Assembly: GCF_000524195.1 (NCBI RefSeq)
Contig: NW_020170417.1
Location: 567,520 to 621,616, forward strand
Direction of reading: 5' to 3'
DNA from: Echinococcus granulosus
Lineage: Eukaryota; Platyhelminthes; Cestoda; Cyclophyllidea; Taeniidae
Length of the DNA stretch: 54,097 nt
Shown here: positions 1-26,600 of the stretch, in pieces
Position numbering within the stretch: position 1 is the stretch's first letter
Layout: the number at the start of each line of letters is the position of its first letter
Made by a program: the position numbers and the translations under genes
Notes under the pieces: model-generated
Told to the model about the DNA's origin: nothing
Seen by the model: the letters and a program-made list of their open reading frames with translations, nothing else
Databases searched by the model: none

Positions 1-14357
<14,357 letters not shown>

Positions 14358-14860
14358 CTAAAATAGAAAGATTTTGGCATTAATGCGATTTGCAATCAAT
14401 AAAATCCGTCTTTCCAAAAAAACGAACCCTTATTCGCTGGAAGCATCACGCAGAAGGGGTATGCTATTCCGGCTGCAGAGGGCTATCAATGGGCACCATA
14501 CACTATTCACTTTTAGCCTTTATTGGTTGACTATGGAAGTCTGTTTCAGTTCTTAAAAATCTACATAATTTGTGGTTCCATGGTAAACAAGCCATTTTTA
14601 GGGTGCATACTATCCTTTGTTGATTTATCTTGTAGTAGTTTGTTTAATACCTGTTTGTTTTGAAACAGTTTAGGCCAGAGGCTTAAAATATGTTAAGCGA
14701 GATCAATATTTCGTTTACTGGGTGTTTGATCCTACTACCTATTGCTCAGCAGCATTTTACTCACAAATGCTAAAGTATCTTTTGGTTTTTTGCCGTGATG
14801 TTGACTTTGTTTGGCCCTATGTGATTGCTAGGCCCTTGCCGGGATACGAAATACAAAATC

Positions 14861-15345
14861 TGCTTTAGTGATACAAGTCATAAAATAGACCATTGCACAA
14901 ACCACCTTGCAAGTCCATTAATACGCAGCCTCCTCCATTATGATTGGGTGGCCGCGATTGTCCCTTCGTCGGGTCAGTTGACCTCTGGACCATGCCAGTA
15001 GCCTGAAGCTCCACTGCATGTCGACAATACCTATTTTGTCCTATGTTATGCCTTCTCTCACCTTCAATGGAGCCTTGGGGCACTACATACATTCACCATT
15101 TGTCAAACACCAACTTTTAAACATATTCTAATATGATGTTTAGTGGCTAATTTGGTCAATTTTAACCGTTGGTTTTGATGGTCTTTTGTGTCTTGGCCAT
15201 TGTACCTCCCCCGGTGGGCTGGCCTAAGAGCCAGTAGCTCCAAGCTCTACTACATGTCAAATACGTATATGTTCAGCCTGAGTGTTATGTATCCTTGCGT
15301 CTTCAGGAAAATATCCGTGGGTCTACAACATCCGCATTGAATCTA
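14861..15345. repeat. Possible copies of a diverged dispersed repeat
   Basis: Two GC-richer segments, about 14925-15080 and 15200-15345, share a loose order of motifs: GGTGG...GCC, then CCAGTAGC(CTGA)AGCTCCA, then CT(A)CTRCATGTC, then TATGTTATG, then CTTC. A third copy may occur at 36850-37050 (GGTGGGCTGGCCT...TTGTCTTCAGGGAGTG). Similarity is visible by eye but low, and no target-site duplication or coding region is found. Confidence 0.25.
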
Positions 15346-17086
15346 GTAGTAAATAGTTAACACTGTAATTAAAACGCATACAGATATTAAGACCGAAGAG
15401 CTTCGAATTTAGATGTTAGTAAGCTAAGTTTAGCCTGGTTTTATCTTCAATATATTTTTAGTGGATTTTTGTTGTGCTGCAATTAAAAGCCCGCTTTTGT
15501 ACTTTCGTTGAGCTCCTTGGCTCCCGCCATGTAGATGCTCCCTGACCTTCCCCACCCCTACAATGCATAATCTAACACGATATTATTTCTTAGTTCGTCT
15601 TCGAGAAAGTCTCGGAGCGCTGCATTGGCGGCATCGGAAAGTAAACCCGATCATAAGGGGCACCCACCCTGCACTTTATTGCTGCTAAATGAACTTAAAC
15701 ATGGCGGAAGAAAGACATGTGCCATGGATGGGAAAATTCCTGAAGACTTCCTAACAAAAGTATTGTATTTGGCGTCTATCACCTACACCAATCTTCGTCC
15801 AGCGTTCTGCGAGAAAAGTATTATCAACAGAACTAATACTAGCTGTGATCGTGACCCAACAAAATCTTCGTTATATAGGTGCCCACAATACCTGCATGAA
15901 GATATCAATTAAATGAACACGAGATACCCCCTCTACCTATCCGCTAGCTAATCCTATCCCACACTGATATGGCTGAGCAGCACTTAAGTAAAACAAGGTA
16001 ACAAGAAAAAGCGAATGCAAAATCTTGTTCCCGCGGAATGGATTGAAAATGCATTCTTTATTATGAACACTGCTGTTAGTCTGGTGATTTTTATTGCAAG
16101 CGATAAACATAGACGATGTTTTTGCACACTTCCATCCTCCAATGCGATTCCAAAATCTAACAATTGTTAAGGTTCTACGCAAGTATTGGAAAGGTTTTTT
16201 AACTGCTGCAAGTCACTTGTAGACATTTATTCCTTACAACATCAACTACATTGTGACGGCCGACGCGGCCAGTTGATTAGGGAGAGCGCCAAAAGCGGGG
16301 CTAACATGGGTAGTCGGGCTTATAACTCCTTATTATTCACCTAAATCTTTGTTTAATTTATATACGCAGTTAGAGCTTTACAGGTTGTACTACCGCTAGC
16401 ATGAATGACCTCCGGTCATTTCTGTACGTAATTTATGCATATTCTGTACTGAATCTAAGTCAATTCACGATGTCAGGTAATTTTTAAGAAACCAAACGTC
16501 TAGTGCAATCATTCTAGCTTCAAAAATTGGCAATATTTCTTGATTATTTACTTCTGGGTTTTTGTATGACCGGATAGTTAGGGATCGTACAATTTTTAAT
16601 CTCGAACCCCTGCCTATGCAGACATTCTACTGAGAAGTGATGCAGACACATGACACTGTCAACAATTTTGCAATACGACTAGTGATAAAGTTGTAAACCA
16701 CTTACAATTTTTATGAGAGATACGCAAAACAATCGCAAAGGAGTGGGGTTTTTTAAGTTAAGTAAGAATAACTTTTAATTTTAGTTTAAAAAGTAAACCA
16801 CGTAAAACTTTTGTCTTTTTTGCTTTAAGCAGGTGTAGGTTTGAACCCTAATAAGTGCAACTAGCCGTGCTTATTTGTTTTAACGTATCAGTGTTTCAGG
16901 ACGCATTGCGTTTCGCTTCTGTCGCCCGCGAAGCACTTTCGGTTCTGGTTGCATCCCTCGGGTAATCGGTAATTCTTCCAATTATGGGTTGTCTTCATTT
17001 GCGCAAAATTAGTGCAATCATGATCGGGTCTTATGATCCGGGCACTTTTCTGTTGTTGTGCTAGATATGCGTGCTTCCTCCGTACC

Positions 17087-17093
17087 TATAAAT
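17087..17093 (+). promoter_or_regulatory. TATAAAT, possible spectrin TATA box
   Basis: TATAAAT lies 258 nt upstream of the alpha-spectrin ATG and upstream of the splice acceptor at 17339. The position suits a promoter feeding a short 5' UTR intron or outron, but a single AT-rich heptamer in AT-leaning DNA is weak evidence. Confidence 0.2.
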
Positions 17094-17327
17094 TTTGTGT
17101 TTGTCTGTAGTTTCAGTTGTTTCCTCTCATAGTGTATCCCGTTAGCGTTATTCAACTGTGAAACTAACTGGAGTACTTGGATTCCAGTTGCCTAATAATC
17201 CTAACATATGTCTTATTTTGTGCTGCGTGTTCTTTTAGTCATCCTCTTAGCGTTGACTTACGGCATCTTCTGATTCGCACGTTTGCAAACAAATGCATTT
17301 AATGTGGATTGACTGAGTCACAGTTTC

Positions 17328-17340
17328 ACTTTTACTATAG
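17328..17340 (+). promoter_or_regulatory. 3' splice acceptor 4 nt before spectrin ATG
   Basis: A pyrimidine-rich stretch ending in tatag lies directly before catcATGG. An in-frame TAA sits at 17300-17302, so the AUG at 17345 is the first usable start after the acceptor. No GT donor is fixed upstream, so it may end a 5' UTR intron or receive a trans-spliced leader. Confidence 0.45.
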
Positions 17341-17344
17341 CATC

Positions 17345-17629
17345 ATGGAAGAACAACCACAAAATGGCACTGCTGCTGGTCACCCTGAAGTCAATTCGGT
17401 TAAGGAACCAGCGATTCTGGAGACTCCTGAAGACGTGCGTAACAGAAGAAACCAGGTTCTTGACCGCTATGCTGCCTTCAAAGAGGCTACAGATGAGCGT
17501 CGTCGTCGACTAGAGGACGCCAAAAAGTATCAGTACTTCAAGCGCGATGCTGATGAACTTGAGAATTGGATTCAGGAAAAGCTGCAAACTTACAGCAGTG
17601 AAGACTATAAGGATCTCACAAACCTTCAG
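17345..17629 (+). CDS. alpha-spectrin exon 1 (N-terminus)
   Basis: Starts [18 protein letters not shown], about 15-17 residues longer than vertebrate N-termini. It then enters the partial repeat: [20 protein letters not shown] and [20 protein letters not shown]. It ends phase 0 at CAG before gtagtt. Confidence 0.95.
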
Positions 17630-20600
17630 GTAGTTTACGTTAGTTTTTTCCTCTTGATTTGTGCCTCAGAGCAAGAAGCAGAAGCATCAGGCTCTCGAGT
17701 TGGAAGTCAACGCCCACTTTGAGAATCTAAACTCTCTCGACGGCGGTGGTGAAGAAATGATTTCTCAGCACCATTATGCTTCGGAAATCATTCGAGTATG
17801 TTCATTTTTGTTCTCCTGAACATTTCACCTTTAGGGCATCTTAGATGAACTGCATGCACTCTGGGAGAAGCTCATGGCTATGTTCATGCAGAAAGCCCGT
17901 CTTCTTAACCTCACTCTTGAATATGTCAACTATCTACGTCGAGTTGATGAAATTCTCTTTTGGATTCGTGAAAAGGAGGCATTTGTCACCTCCGAGGAAT
18001 TTGGTCAAGATCTAGAACACGTGGAGGCTCTCCAAAAAAAATATGATGAATTCATGAAGGTGCGCTTCCATTTCTTACTGCCCACTATCCCCATGGTTTT
18101 AGGATCTGGAGTACCAAGAGGGTCGTGCAATGGAGATTTACGCCAAGGCCGATGAACTGCTGAAGGAGGAGTTTCCAGAAGAGGCACTGGTTATTGAGAA
18201 GAAAACGGAGGTTCGTGAGGCTCTCGATCGTCTCAAGGAACTTGCAAGAAAGCGGCAGAATAAGCTTTATGAGGCACACGAGATTCAACGTTTCTTTCGG
18301 GAAACGGACAAAGCCATCTCGTGGCTCAATGAGAAGTCAATTCCCCTCGCAATCGAGGACTGTGGCCGCGACCTCGTCTCCGTGCAGGCTCTACAGCGCA
18401 AACATGAAGCTCTTGAGCGTGATTTGGCAGCCCTGGAGGACAAAGTCTCCCAGCTCAGTACCGACGCTGAAGCGCTCTCCGAAAGGCACCCCGATTCGAA
18501 GGATACGATCCAGGAGAAGCGTAATACGCTCACAACAGCTTGGCAGGATCTCAAGGCCAAATCTGGAGACAGGCGCGCGAAGCTGGAGGAATCCTTCCTC
18601 TTGCATCGTTTTCTTGCCGACTGGCGTGATCTCACTCTGTGGATTGCGGACACCAAGGCCATCATCTCGGCCGACAAGTTAGCCAAAGATGTGGCGGGTG
18701 CCGAGGCTCAAGTAGAACGCCACAACGAGCACAAGGGTGAAATCGATTCACGCGAGGATGCCTATAGGTCCTGCATGGAGGAAGGTCAACGTCTTGTTGA
18801 TATGGGCCACCCGACAAGCGCAGATGTTGTCAAGAAGATGAACACTCTGCAGAATGAGCGTGATTCTCTGCTTGAACTCTGGGAGGCTCGTCGTGTTCAG
18901 TTTGAGCAGTGTATGGACCTCATGCTCTTCTTCCGTGATACTGAACAGGCTGAAGCCTGGATCGCCAAGCAGGAGGCTTTCCTTGAAAACAAGGATGTTG
19001 GTGATTCGTTAGATGCGGCTGAAGCTCTCATGCGGAAGCAGGAGGACTTTGAAAAGTCTCTGACAGCTCAGGAAGAGAAAATCAGAAATTTGGAAGCGTT
19101 TGCGGACAAACTGATCGCCGGAAATCATTATGCCTCTCCAGAGGTGGCTGAGCGCCGTGAATCTCTGCTGCAACGTCGAACTGCTCTTCAAGACAAGGCC
19201 GCCCTTCGCCACCAGCAGTTGGTAGACTCGCATCGCTACCAGATGTTTGATCGCGATGCTGACGAAATGAAAGCATGGATTATGGAGAAGCTGAAAACTG
19301 CTACCGACGAAAGCTACAAGGATCCAACCAATCTGCAAACTAAGGTACAAAAACACCACAATTTTGAGTCTGAAATCAACGCAAATCGATCACGAATGGA
19401 CGAGGTGAAGAAAATGGGTACTGACTTGATTGACGGGCAACACTACAAATCTGATGACATAAGGGCACGCATCGGTGAGCTGGATGATCTATGGCTCCAA
19501 CTTCTCGACGCTATGGCAAAAAAGGGCAAAAATTTAGAGCAGGCCAACAATCAGCAGCAGTTTGTGCGCAATGTTGAAGATGTGGAGCTCTGGCTCTCCG
19601 AAGTGGAGGCCAAACTGGCTTCGGATGACCATGGAAGAGATTTGAACAACGTGATTAACATTCAGAAGAAGCACAACCTCCTTGAATCAGATGTGCAGTC
19701 ACACCGTGATCGTATCTGCGCGTTCCGGGATCAGGTGGAGAAGTTTAAACAGGAGGGTCACTACGACGCCCCGATTCTAGAACAAAAGCAGCAGCAAGTA
19801 ATGGCTCGTTACGAGGCCCTTGCGAAGCCGCTGAAAAGTAAGCGAGCTCGTCTAGATGACGCCTACAGGTTACATCAATTCTACCGCGATGTAGAGGATG
19901 AAGAGGATTGGATTCGGGAAAAGGAGCCTGTTGCTGCTTCAAATAATGTTGGTAAGGTGCAAAAAAACCTTTTTGTGATGTAATTTTTAGTAGCATTGAA
20001 TATTGAATGACAAATTGCAGTCATTAGATGTAGCTTTCCGACTGTCATTTTACGGAAGTGTCTAATTTCGCAGGACTCATCACTTTTACTGGAAAAGGTT
20101 ATAGTAACGATGTTTTTTTCCGATGTCTCTTTTACGTTCCAATGCTAGATCTTCCAGGTAGTTGAGTGTTTCCACCCTTCTCTATCAACTGGCAAGTTGT
20201 ATAGTTGTCATTTAACAATGGTACAAAGATGACCCCCTGAAATTATCCATTTTTGGTGAAAGGGTAGCTAGTAAAAGTATCCGTTTTTCGGTGCTCGTTC
20301 CACGCCCTGGAGGTAGATCTGGTGCGTTTTTAGTAGCATCGGATATCAATTACTGCCTTTCACCGTCAGCCGGCGAGTTATCTGGCTGTCATTTTGCGGT
20401 AGTGCACAAATAATCTGTAACAAGTTTTAGCGAGGAAAAGAATTCCTTGCAGTGGGAGACCTTTTAACGGGTTTTAAGGGTATGAAATATTAGTTGCTGT
20501 TTTTGCCATCAAATTGTTATTTACATGATTATCTCTAGATTCTTTGTGAAGTAGAAGGTCCACTTCAAATGTTCTCTTTTGCGTACCTAGGAGCATTGAA

Positions 20601-23600
20601 CATCGATTGCCACCTTTTAGTGTCAGCAAAATTTCTATCATTTTGCTACAGTGTACATAAACTCTTCAAGCCCCAATCGTATTGGTTCATTTTTTCTCTT
20701 TGACCTCAGTTTCACCTCTTTTTACTCCCTTCCACAGGTCGTGACTTGATTGGCGTACAGAACCTGATCAAGAAACATCAGGCCGTGTTAGCTGAAATCG
20801 CAGGCCATGAACCACGCATCCAAGATGTCTACCAGACCGGCGAGAATATGGCTCAACAAGGTCACTTCGCCTCAGAGGAGATTAGAAAACGAATCGCGGG
20901 TCTCAACTCGGTTTGGGAAGACTTGCGCCAGAAGGCTGAAAACCGACGCAAATTACTGGATGATTCACTTCAGGCTCAGCAGTACTTTGCGGACGCTAGT
21001 GAAGCTGAGAGCTGGATGCATGAAAAAGAGCCTCTTGTAGACTCTAAAGAGCTTGGACGAGATGAAGATTCCACTGAAGCTCTCCTCAAGAAGCATGATG
21101 CTCTGATGGCTGACATCGAAGCCTACGGATCGACTATCGAGAGTTTGGGCAAGCAGGCCTCTGAGTGTGGAATGCAAGAGGTTCCTGTAGGCGACTTGAT
21201 GGGCAAAGAGCTGGTGGTAGCTTTGTACGACTACCAGGAGAAAGCCCCTCGTGACGTCTCCATGCGTAAAGGCGAGATTCTTTCCCTTCTCAACAGTTCC
21301 AGCAAGGACTGGTGGAAGGTCGAGATAAACGACCGTCAAGGCTTTGTTCCTGCTGCGTACTTAAAGAAGATCGATGCACCATTGACGGACAGCCAGTCCC
21401 ACCTCCTGGACCAACCTCTCACAGTGGCATTACAACAGAAGCGGCTTGAGGAGCAGTACAACAACCTTCTCAAACTCGGTCGTGACCGCCGGGAACGCTT
21501 GCAGGGCTCAGTTCAGGCCTACCAACTTGTACGTGAAGCGAATGACCTGCATCAGTGGGTTGTTGAGAAGGAACTCCTCGCTGTTACTGAGACCATCGTT
21601 CCTGTGGGACTTGAAGAGGTGGAGTGTGAACGAAAGCGAGTGGACAACCTCATGGCAGAACAGAAGGATCGTGAGCAGCGCGTTCAGGATCTGAAGGACA
21701 AAGCGGATCATTTGAAGCGCGGTGGTCAGACCGAGGCCGTGGAGAAGATTGAGGGTATCATAATGCAGTTACAGAAGAAATACGAACAACTTGAAGAGGT
21801 AACTACGAAGAAAGTTAAGAATTTGGATGACATCAACGCGGTGCAACGCTACCACCGTGACTGTGATGAAGCCAAGGAGTGGATTGACGAGAAGGATGTT
21901 CGGCTAACTACTGATGATGTTGGCAAAGACCTTACCTCGGTCCAACGCCTTATTCGAAAACACGATGCCCTTGAGCGCGATCTCGTTGCTCTTGGTGATC
22001 GCGTCAAGCAGCTCGATGTAAAGGCTGCCGATTTAGCACAGACGCATCCGCAAGAGGCTGAGGGCATCTGTCAGCACCAGGAGCAGATCAATCAAGCCTG
22101 GAATGACCTCACAGCCAAGGCCGAGGCTCGCAAAGCCAAGTTGTTGGACTCCCTCGATTTGCAGAAGTTCCTTGCTGATGGACGGTTGGTTTTACCCTTT
22201 GCTCCCGTCTCTTAAGATCAAGCTGACAAGAAGGTAACCGTTTCTCTTATTCCCGCAGTGATCTCCAGTCGTGGATGAACACGATGAATGCCCTCGTCTC
22301 CTCCAACGATCTTGCAACTGATGTGACCGGAGCCGAGGCTCTAATTGAACGCCATCAGGAACACCGCGCCGAAATCGATGCCCGTGCCGGCACCTTCGAC
22401 AACTTTGACGCTTTTGGGCATGAGCTAGTGGAGAACAAGCACTACGCTAGTCCTGAAATTGAAAAACGCATTGAGGAGACCCGTGTGGCTAGAGACAATC
22501 TTCTCAAGTAATTTGCAGTGTTTTCTGATTGCTGACTACCAAGGAACTGTTTGGAGGATAAATTGTTTCTATTTTCATAGAGCCTGGCAGGATCGTGAAA
22601 AGGAATTGGAGCAGAACTTGAAACAGCAGCAGTTTTTACGTGACTGCGAACAGGCTGAGGATTGGATGAGTATGCGCGAGTCCTCCCTTGTCGGCACCAG
22701 TGGTGATGACGTGGACAAGGTGGACGCTTTGATCAAGAAGCATGAGAACTTCAACCGTGCCATTACTGCACAGGAGGCGAAGATTCAAGCTCTGGACGCC
22801 TCGGCAGGTGCCCTTCTCGCTGAGGGTCACTATGACGCTCTGGGGATACAGGCGAAGCGTGAGGAAGTCCTCGGACGCTGGGCGGAGCTCAAACAGGCCA
22901 TGATTGAGAACAGGAGTCGTCTGGGCGATGTGCAAACCTTGCAGGCTTTCCTTCGCGATGCTGATGAGATGGAGATCTGGATCAACGAGAAGCTCCAGGC
23001 TACTATGGATGACTCTTACAAAGATCCCACAATTAACGTGCAGGCTAAGCATCAAAAACATCAAGCCTTCCAGGCAGAATTAGCCGCAAACGCAGAACGT
23101 CTACAAGCCATCCTCGGGGCCGGCCAACGCCTGATTGAGAAGGGTCAGTGCAAGGGTCAGGAGAACGCCGTTGAGGAACGGTTGACCAAATTGGCGGACC
23201 AATGGGAGGACCTGATAAGGCGATCTGAGGAGAAATCGGCTAAGCTGCAGGAGGCCAATCGTCAAGCGGCTTACAATGCCAGTGTGAAGGACATTGAGTT
23301 TTGGTTGGGTGAAGTGGAGGCCTCATTGGCCAGCCCGGATTATGGAAAGGACTCTGCATCGGTGGATAGCCTTCTCTCTAAGCATCAGGTCCTCACTACC
23401 GATATTCAAGCTCACGAGGATCGAATCTCCGAACTGAATGCCCGAGCCGATGAGCTTTACGCCGCGGGGGCTATCGATGCAGACACTATCAAGGAACGCA
23501 AGCGATGGATCAATGAGCGCTACGAGAAGATCCGCGCATTATCTGAGAATCGGGCGATCACTTTGGGTAAGGCGAAGTGTCTGCACGACTTTTACCGTAA

Positions 23601-26600
23601 TTTGGACGACGAGGAGGCATGGATTAGGGAGAAGAAGATTCTCGTCAGCTCGGAGGACTATGGGCGTGACTTGATTAGTGTGAGAAACTTGAAGAAGAAG
23701 CACAAGCGCCTCGAGGCTGAGATTGTCGCGCACAAGCCTGCGGTACACCAGGTCACTCAACAGGGCCAAGAGCTCATGTCAAATACGGAGCTGGCTGATC
23801 CGGTGGAAATCCAAAGGCGTATCGATGTGAGTTCTGATTTCAAATTATTTCTTTTTATTTTCGGTTTTGCGTGAATTTACATAGTATTACACGGTGATCT
23901 CATGTCGCTGGATCTGTTAACTAGGTTGTGTGTAGAGGTCAAACCAGGTTCACGCGCTTGATAGTGTCAGTATAAGGGTAACGTGATAACGGACATTCAT
24001 TTTTTTCAATCGGATGAACTTGTCTATTGTAATCTCCCTACTACAGTGTGGAGTAATGTGCTTAGTCGTTTGAATTCAGTTTAATCCAGCAAAATCGGCA
24101 TATCAGTGGCGTACAATTGCAGTCGTTAGTTTTGTAGTTCGTGTGCTTTGCGGTTTTTCCAGCTAGACTGCTCGGTAGGTATTTCACCTTCTCGTTAATG
24201 TAGATTTGCAGATTTAAACTCTTCTAAATCACACTTAGTTCTTTGACATCTAATGTCGAATCAAAAGCAATTACCTACCAGAATGAGGCAAAGTAGCTTT
24301 CAAATGTGGTTGATCACTATTTTATGTTAAGATGACTTGTTTTTGTAACGCCATTGTCATTCGTCAAAAATATTAATAAAATTGTTCAAAAGTACTTTTA
24401 AAACTACACCGATTGTTCAACGGCGTGTAAAAGCCTTTTTGGCACTTAAGTGACTTCTTACAGCTAGGTATTCTTTTACGTTCTTATCTTTCTTCTTTAA
24501 TTACCCATTTTCTGTCTTGTGGTCTGTTCATCCAGCACCAGGAGATCCATTTGGAGTCTAAAATCATGTCATCCATTGGTTAGACAGTTAAACTTTCTAA
24601 AATTTTTTGCTTCCACCCAATGCAGCACTTAAACCAGGCATGGGAGGAGTTGCAAACCTTGACCGCTAACCGCGACCGCAGATTGGACGAGTCCTCAGAC
24701 TACCAAGACTTCTTGGACGCTGTTGAAGAGGAGACCGCGTGGATTTTGGAGAAGCAGCATCTTCTATCTTCCGATGACCACGGCGACACCTCTGCAGCTG
24801 TTCAAGGCCTGGTCAAACAACATGAGGCCTTTGAAGCTGATTTGAAGGTAGAAAATTGACTTTCACTTTGTAACACACCAAGTACAAGTCAGTCACTGTC
24901 CTTTCTTCTGTCTAGGTTCACCAAAAGAAGTGCGAGGAAATATGCCGTGCCGGTATGGATTTGATCGAGCGTGGCAACCATAACAAAGTAGCCATTGAGC
25001 AGAAATGCGAGGGTCTTCGCGAGAAGTTGGAAGTGTTGGTGCGCAATGCAGAGCGTCGAAAGGCCCTTCTGCTGGATAACCACGCCTTCCTTCAGTTCAT
25101 GTGGAAAACAGATGTGGTGGAGCTGTGGATTGCCGATCGTGAGGCTCAGGTGCGCTCCGAAGATTATGGACGCGATCTGAGCTCGGTGCAGACTCTATTG
25201 ACCAAACATGAGACGTTTGACACCGCGTTGGAGTCCTTCCGCACCGAGGGCATAAAGACTATAACTGAACTCCATGATCAGCTCATCCAATCAAAACACG
25301 TCCAATCACAGGCTATTCAAAAGAGGTAAGTTGCGGACCTGCTCTTCTCTTACTCTCTTTTTTCCCCTGAAATATGTTTCTCTTCGCCTAGGTTTGATAC
25401 TCTAATAAGTCGTTGGGAGCGCTTGAAGAGTGAATCCGAGCGTCGAAAGAACGAGTTGCTGCAGTTGCAGAGCCAGTACAAGAAGGTGGAGGAGCTCTAT
25501 CTGGACTTTGCCAAGCGTGCCTCCACCTTCAACTCGTGGTTCGAGAACGCGGAGGAGGACCTCACCGACCCCGTGCGATGCAACTCTCTGGATGAGATTC
25601 GCGCCCTTGTTGAGGCTCAAGAGCAGTTCAAGGCCTCCTTGAAGCCCGCTGAAACCGACTTTCAGCGTCTGCGCCAGTTGGATAAGGAGATCAAAGGCTA
25701 TGGTGTAAGCCTGGTCGAAACCATACTCTCTTGATGGGCACTTAAAGTACAATAAACTTTTATCGGTGTTGCGTACCCTCCTGTAGGTTGAAGAGAATCC
25801 CTACACCTGGTTTAATATGGTCGCTCTTGAGGATACTTGGCGCAATCTTCAGAAGATCATTCAGGAGCGCGATGAGGAACTTAGGCGCGAATTGGCTCGT
25901 CAGGAGCAGAATGATCAATTGCGTCAGGAGTTCGCCGCTGCTGCCAACAGTTTCCATGCTTGGCTACAGGTGGGCAATGCTGCTTTAATGCTGGGAATAA
26001 TTTTGTCTACGGCGGTGAAGTCGTGGGTTTTTGTCGACAGTAGACTTGGGCAGAACTGATCGAGTGCTCCAAGATTTTGTCAGTTCAAGTTTTTATCGTC
26101 AAATTACGAATTTCTATTTTTTTTACGGTAAATAAGACGATTTCAGAGGATTTGCAGTAAATTTGAGCAAAACCGGACGTCATTCTTAGCCAACGGATGT
26201 GCTAGGTCTCCCAGCTCAGCATAGTTCTCGTTCTCATTTGCCCCCACTCGTGGGATTTTCCTTCAGGATGGGAGGTAGGGAGGTGAGGACTCAAAAATCC
26301 GTATAATTCAGTACTGACTATTGGGTAGTTGCGTATTTCCAAGCGTACAGGCCCAATACCAACTGGTTCTGAGAAGGGTAGAAATTGGGTTTCTCTCTTC
26401 TATTGATGTGTCTTCCCAAAACATGCTACAATCCACCAGTACTAACTAACGCGGGAAAGGGAGTAGTTTCGTTCTTATAAAGACTTACCAAAAATGATTT
26501 GCAAAGGACGGGCATTCATTCTGTCAGTCCAGCCTTTCAAATATTCTATAATATTCTGTGTAGTGCTCCTAGACTTCTCTGAAGCCGGAAGAAGTCATAA

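Larger units (their letters stand above)
14358..17344. promoter_or_regulatory. Divergent prp8 / alpha-spectrin intergenic region
   Basis: About 3 kb separate the first visible prp8 exon (leftward) from the spectrin ATG (rightward). The region must contain the missing prp8 5' exon and both transcription starts. It holds GC-richer, diverged repeat-like segments near 14.86-15.34 kb and 15.48-15.57 kb, and a CG-rich patch near 16.25-16.31 kb. No conserved coding region is recognised; the 95-codon open frame at 15625 has no familiar motif. Confidence 0.5.

Noticed and set aside
15061..15092. MYVVPQGSIE plus G before gtgaga (minus strand) as an alternative first prp8 exon
   Set aside because: Phase fits, but it lies in repeat-like DNA, has no similarity to Prp8 N-termini and would need a 700-nt first intron unlike the neighbouring micro-introns.
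15625..15912. 95-codon open frame between prp8 and spectrin
   Set aside because: No recognisable motif, no splice or start context, and length within chance expectation for this composition.
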